Shown piece after piece: positions 57,270-59,234 of a DNA stretch of 59,234 bases. The notes beneath the pieces are model-generated. The model searched no databases and was not told where the DNA came from. It saw only the letters and a list, made by a program, of their open reading frames with translations. The stretch comes from Psychromicrobium xiongbiense. GTDB lineage: Bacteria; Actinomycetota; Actinomycetes; Actinomycetales; Micrococcaceae. The stretch's first letter is position 1. Each line of letters starts with the position of its first letter. The position numbers were made by a program, and so were the translations under genes. Where the stretch lies: assembly GCF_030271165.1 (NCBI RefSeq), contig NZ_JASSZH010000012.1:48139-107372 (forward strand), in the 5' to 3' direction.

Positions 57270-58982
57270 ATGAACCTTCGCAGGAAACATACTCTGGCCT
57301 CAACCTTGGCGGTAGGCCTCACGGCCAGCAGCCTGGCCCTCGGACTGATCGGCTCGCTCCCGGCATCCGCCGCAGACGGGCCCTCGACCACCTCACCGAT
57401 CAAGCACCTCGTGGTGATCTTCGGCGAAAACGTCTCCTTTGACCACTACTTCGCCACCTACCCGAAGGCCGCGAACCTGCCCGGTGAGACGCAGCAGGGC
57501 AGCGGGGCAGCCGCGCCTGCTTTCCAGGCAGCGCCGAATACGCCCAAGAACATCGCCACCCTGGCGCAGGCCGATCTTTTGGCCCCGAACAACCCCAACT
57601 CGGTGCAGCCGGCCCGGCTGACGCCATCGCAGGCCGTCACCTGCGACCAGGACCATGAGTACACGGCGGAGCAGAAGGCCTACAACGGCGGCCTGATGAA
57701 CAAGTTCGTCGAAAACACGAGCATGGACAGCTGCGCCGGCAAGTTCGGTCAGCCCGGACTGACCATGGACTACTACGACGGCAACACCGTGACCGGCATC
57801 TGGAACTACGCTCAGCACTTCGCGATGAGCGACAACTCCTTCGGGACGACCTTTGGCCCCTCCACCCCCGGGGCGCTCAACCTGGTGGCGGGCCAGACCC
57901 ATGGCGTCACTGAGTTCACTGCGGCGGGGGTCCCGGTGAAGCCGACCTCCAGCACCTACACGGTGAAGTTCCCGAACGCCAACGGTGTGGGCACCATGAC
58001 CGAGGACCCTGACCCGGTCTATGACGACTGCTCCAACAGCAGCCACGCCAATAGCTACAACCTGGCGGCGATGCAGGGCAAGAACGTGGGCGATCTGCTC
58101 AACGCCAAAAACGTCAGCTGGGGCTGGTTCCAGGGCGGTTTCACCCCGACGACGGCAGCCACCGCGAGCAGCCCGGCCGCCTGCCTGAGCTCGCACACCA
58201 ATGTCGCCGGGGCGAAGGCCACCGACTACAACCCGCACCACGAGCCCTTCCAGTATTACCAGTCGACGGCCAACCCGCACCACCTGGCACCGGCCACCAC
58301 GGCGGAGATCGGCCACAACGGGCAGGCCAACCACCAGTACGACCTGACCGACTTCAACAAGGTGGTCAACTCGGACAACATGCCTGCCGTCTCCTTCCTC
58401 AAGGCAGCGAACTACCAGGACGGGCACGCCGGATACTCCGATCCGCTCGATGAGCAGGCCTTCGTCACCAGCCAGCTCAACGCCATCCAGCAGTCAAAGA
58501 ACTGGGACAGCACCGCCGTCATCCTGATGTACGACGATTCGGACGGCTGGTACGACCATGTGGCCGCGTCCCCGAAGAACTCCTCCAACACCACCGACGA
58601 CGCCGCCTGGTGCCTCAATGCTGCCAAGCAGGGTGTGCCGATGGCTGGTGGCTACGCGGACCGTTGCGGCCCGGGACCGCGACTGCCGATGATCGTGGTC
58701 TCTCCTTACGCCAAGAAGAACTTTGTGGACCACACGCAGACCACCCAGTCTTCGGTGCTGCGCTTCATTGAGGACAACTGGAGCACTGGACGTCTGGGAG
58801 ATTTCTCCGCGGATGCGACCAGTGGATCGCTGAGCAATATGTTCAACTTCAACCACCAGCGGGATATCAAGCTGCTACTGAACGTGAACAACGGCACCGT
58901 GGCGCAGAAAACCGGGCCTGGGCACAACGATCAGGGTGACCAGGGCGACGACAACCAGGGCAATCAGGGCCAGGACGGCTGA
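57270..58982 (+). CDS. Secreted alkaline phosphatase-like phosphoesterase (phospholipase C / acid phosphatase family)
   Basis: A 570-residue exported enzyme with a Sec signal (hydrophobic core, then PASA-AD at about 35). The phosphoesterase family features are KHLVVIFGENVSFDHYFATYP with metal-binding and active-site residues, SDNSFGTTFGPSTPGALNLVAG, HEPFQYYQS, VILMYDDSDGWYDHV with the Asp and His ligands, and GPGPRLPMIVVSPYAKKNFVDH. Members hydrolyse phospholipids or phosphomonoesters outside the cell. The C-terminus is a low-complexity Gly/Gln/Asp tail (NDQGDQGDDNQGNQ). AAGGA precedes the ATG. A PHO-box-like site upstream would suit induction by phosphate starvation. The last 110 bases are copied in reverse at the window end. 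Confidence 0.9.
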   Translation: MNLRRKHTLASTLAVGLTASSLALGLIGSLPASAADGPSTTSPIKHLVVIFGENVSFDHYFATYPKAANLPGETQQGSGAAAPAFQAAPNTPKNIATLAQADLLAPNNPNSVQPARLTPSQAVTCDQDHEYTAEQKAYNGGLMNKFVENTSMDSCAGKFGQPGLTMDYYDGNTVTGIWNYAQHFAMSDNSFGTTFGPSTPGALNLVAGQTHGVTEFTAAGVPVKPTSSTYTVKFPNANGVGTMTEDPDPVYDDCSNSSHANSYNLAAMQGKNVGDLLNAKNVSWGWFQGGFTPTTAATASSPAACLSSHTNVAGAKATDYNPHHEPFQYYQSTANPHHLAPATTAEIGHNGQANHQYDLTDFNKVVNSDNMPAVSFLKAANYQDGHAGYSDPLDEQAFVTSQLNAIQQSKNWDSTAVILMYDDSDGWYDHVAASPKNSSNTTDDAAWCLNAAKQGVPMAGGYADRCGPGPRLPMIVVSPYAKKNFVDHTQTTQSSVLRFIEDNWSTGRLGDFSADATSGSLSNMFNFNHQRDIKLLLNVNNGTVAQKTGPGHNDQGDQGDDNQGNQGQDG

Positions 58983-59234
58983 TTCCGCCTAGCTCTGGCC
59001 TGGACTCTGGCTTGGACCAGGCCCCTGAGCATGACGGCCGTTGTGCCTCCCAGCTGGGAGGCACAACGGCCGTCATGCTCAGGGGCCTGGTCCAAGCCAG
59101 AGTCCAGGCCAGAGCTAGGCGGAATCAGCCGTCCTGGCCCTGATTGCCCTGGTTGTCGTCGCCCTGGTCACCCTGATCGTTGTGCCCAGGCCCGGTTTTC
59201 TGCGCCACGGTGCCGTTGTTCACGTTCAGTAGCA
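58873..59234. repeat. Perfect 181-bp inverted repeat ending at the window edge (probable contig-end artefact)
   Basis: Bases 59054-59234 are the exact reverse complement of 58873-59053, with the centre in CCTCCCAG/CTGGGAGG. The copy therefore contains a mirror image of the last codons of the phosphoesterase gene on the minus strand (59125-59234). Perfection over 181 bases, including coding sequence, and its ending exactly at the last base point to an assembly fold-back at a natural hairpin rather than a real duplication. A genuine, shorter terminator hairpin probably lies around 59053. Confidence 0.95.

Noticed and set aside
59125..59234. A second, partial phosphoesterase gene on the minus strand
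   Set aside because: It is the exact mirror of 58873-58982 within the window-end fold-back, so it is treated as an assembly artefact.

Overview
The window is high-GC actinobacterial DNA, most likely from a member of the Micrococcaceae (Arthrobacter-like). The evidence is the GC-rich third codon positions throughout, the actinobacterial dnaX-recR-lysC neighbourhood, a small SRP RNA just upstream of gluQRS, purS-purQ-purL as separate overlapping genes, DUF3558 lipoproteins, a DUF4188 protein, LAXTG-type sorting signals and ABC sugar transporters without their own ATPase. It looks like the end of a draft contig: the first gene is cut at base 1, and the last 181 bases are an exact reverse copy of the preceding 181.

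Layout. Bases 1-4033: cut conserved protein, glutathione peroxidase, DUF4188 protein divergent from a TetR regulator, and a MarR regulator divergent from a DHA2-type drug exporter. Bases 4050-8820: two long palindromes, tRNA-Ser(GGA), SRP RNA, gluQRS, dnaX and recR. Bases 9500-15970: a carbohydrate locus with an ABC importer lacking an ATPase, a secreted PL6 polysaccharide lyase, an SGNH esterase and a D-2-hydroxyacid dehydrogenase. Bases 16090-22490: lysC (with a leader ORF and a probable internal beta-subunit start), a LysR regulator divergent from NAD-formate dehydrogenase, an HPP-family membrane protein, a 53-residue acidic protein and a Na+/H+ antiporter.

Bases 22500-37260 carry an apparently complete non-phosphorylative L-fucose catabolic system in two blocks. 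Block one is a mutarotase divergent from a lactonase. Block two is a six-gene minus-strand operon (dehydratase, substrate-binding protein, two permeases, GH29 fucosidase, aldo/keto reductase) divergent from a hydrolase-dehydrogenase pair. A FadR-type regulator lies between the blocks. Inferred route: fucoside import, L-fucose release, oxidation to fuconolactone, ring opening to fuconate, dehydration, oxidation, and cleavage to pyruvate and lactate. Both divergent promoter regions share a TAAACATnnGATGT palindrome that could be the operator.

Bases 37260-52740: a degraded ORF, a YchJ protein, purSQL, a patatin-like protein whose catalytic Asp is replaced by Asn, a coupled deacetylase-MmcQ-DUF1990 operon, a CoA-binding protein, a thioester-domain surface protein with a LAATG sorting signal, a nitrilase-family amidase, a large LAL-type LuxR regulator and purA. 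Bases 52830-55630: a three-gene export cassette with a SipW-type signal peptidase, fused to what looks like a second secreted protein, flanked by two substrates with SipW-type signal peptides. The window ends with an LtrA protein and a secreted phosphoesterase (phospholipase C family) preceded by a PHO-box-like site.

A striking background feature is a set of long, perfect or near-perfect palindromes between genes. Three share a constant outer CGAGTGGTGA with different but still self-complementary inner stems. No insertion sequence, prophage or CRISPR array is visible.
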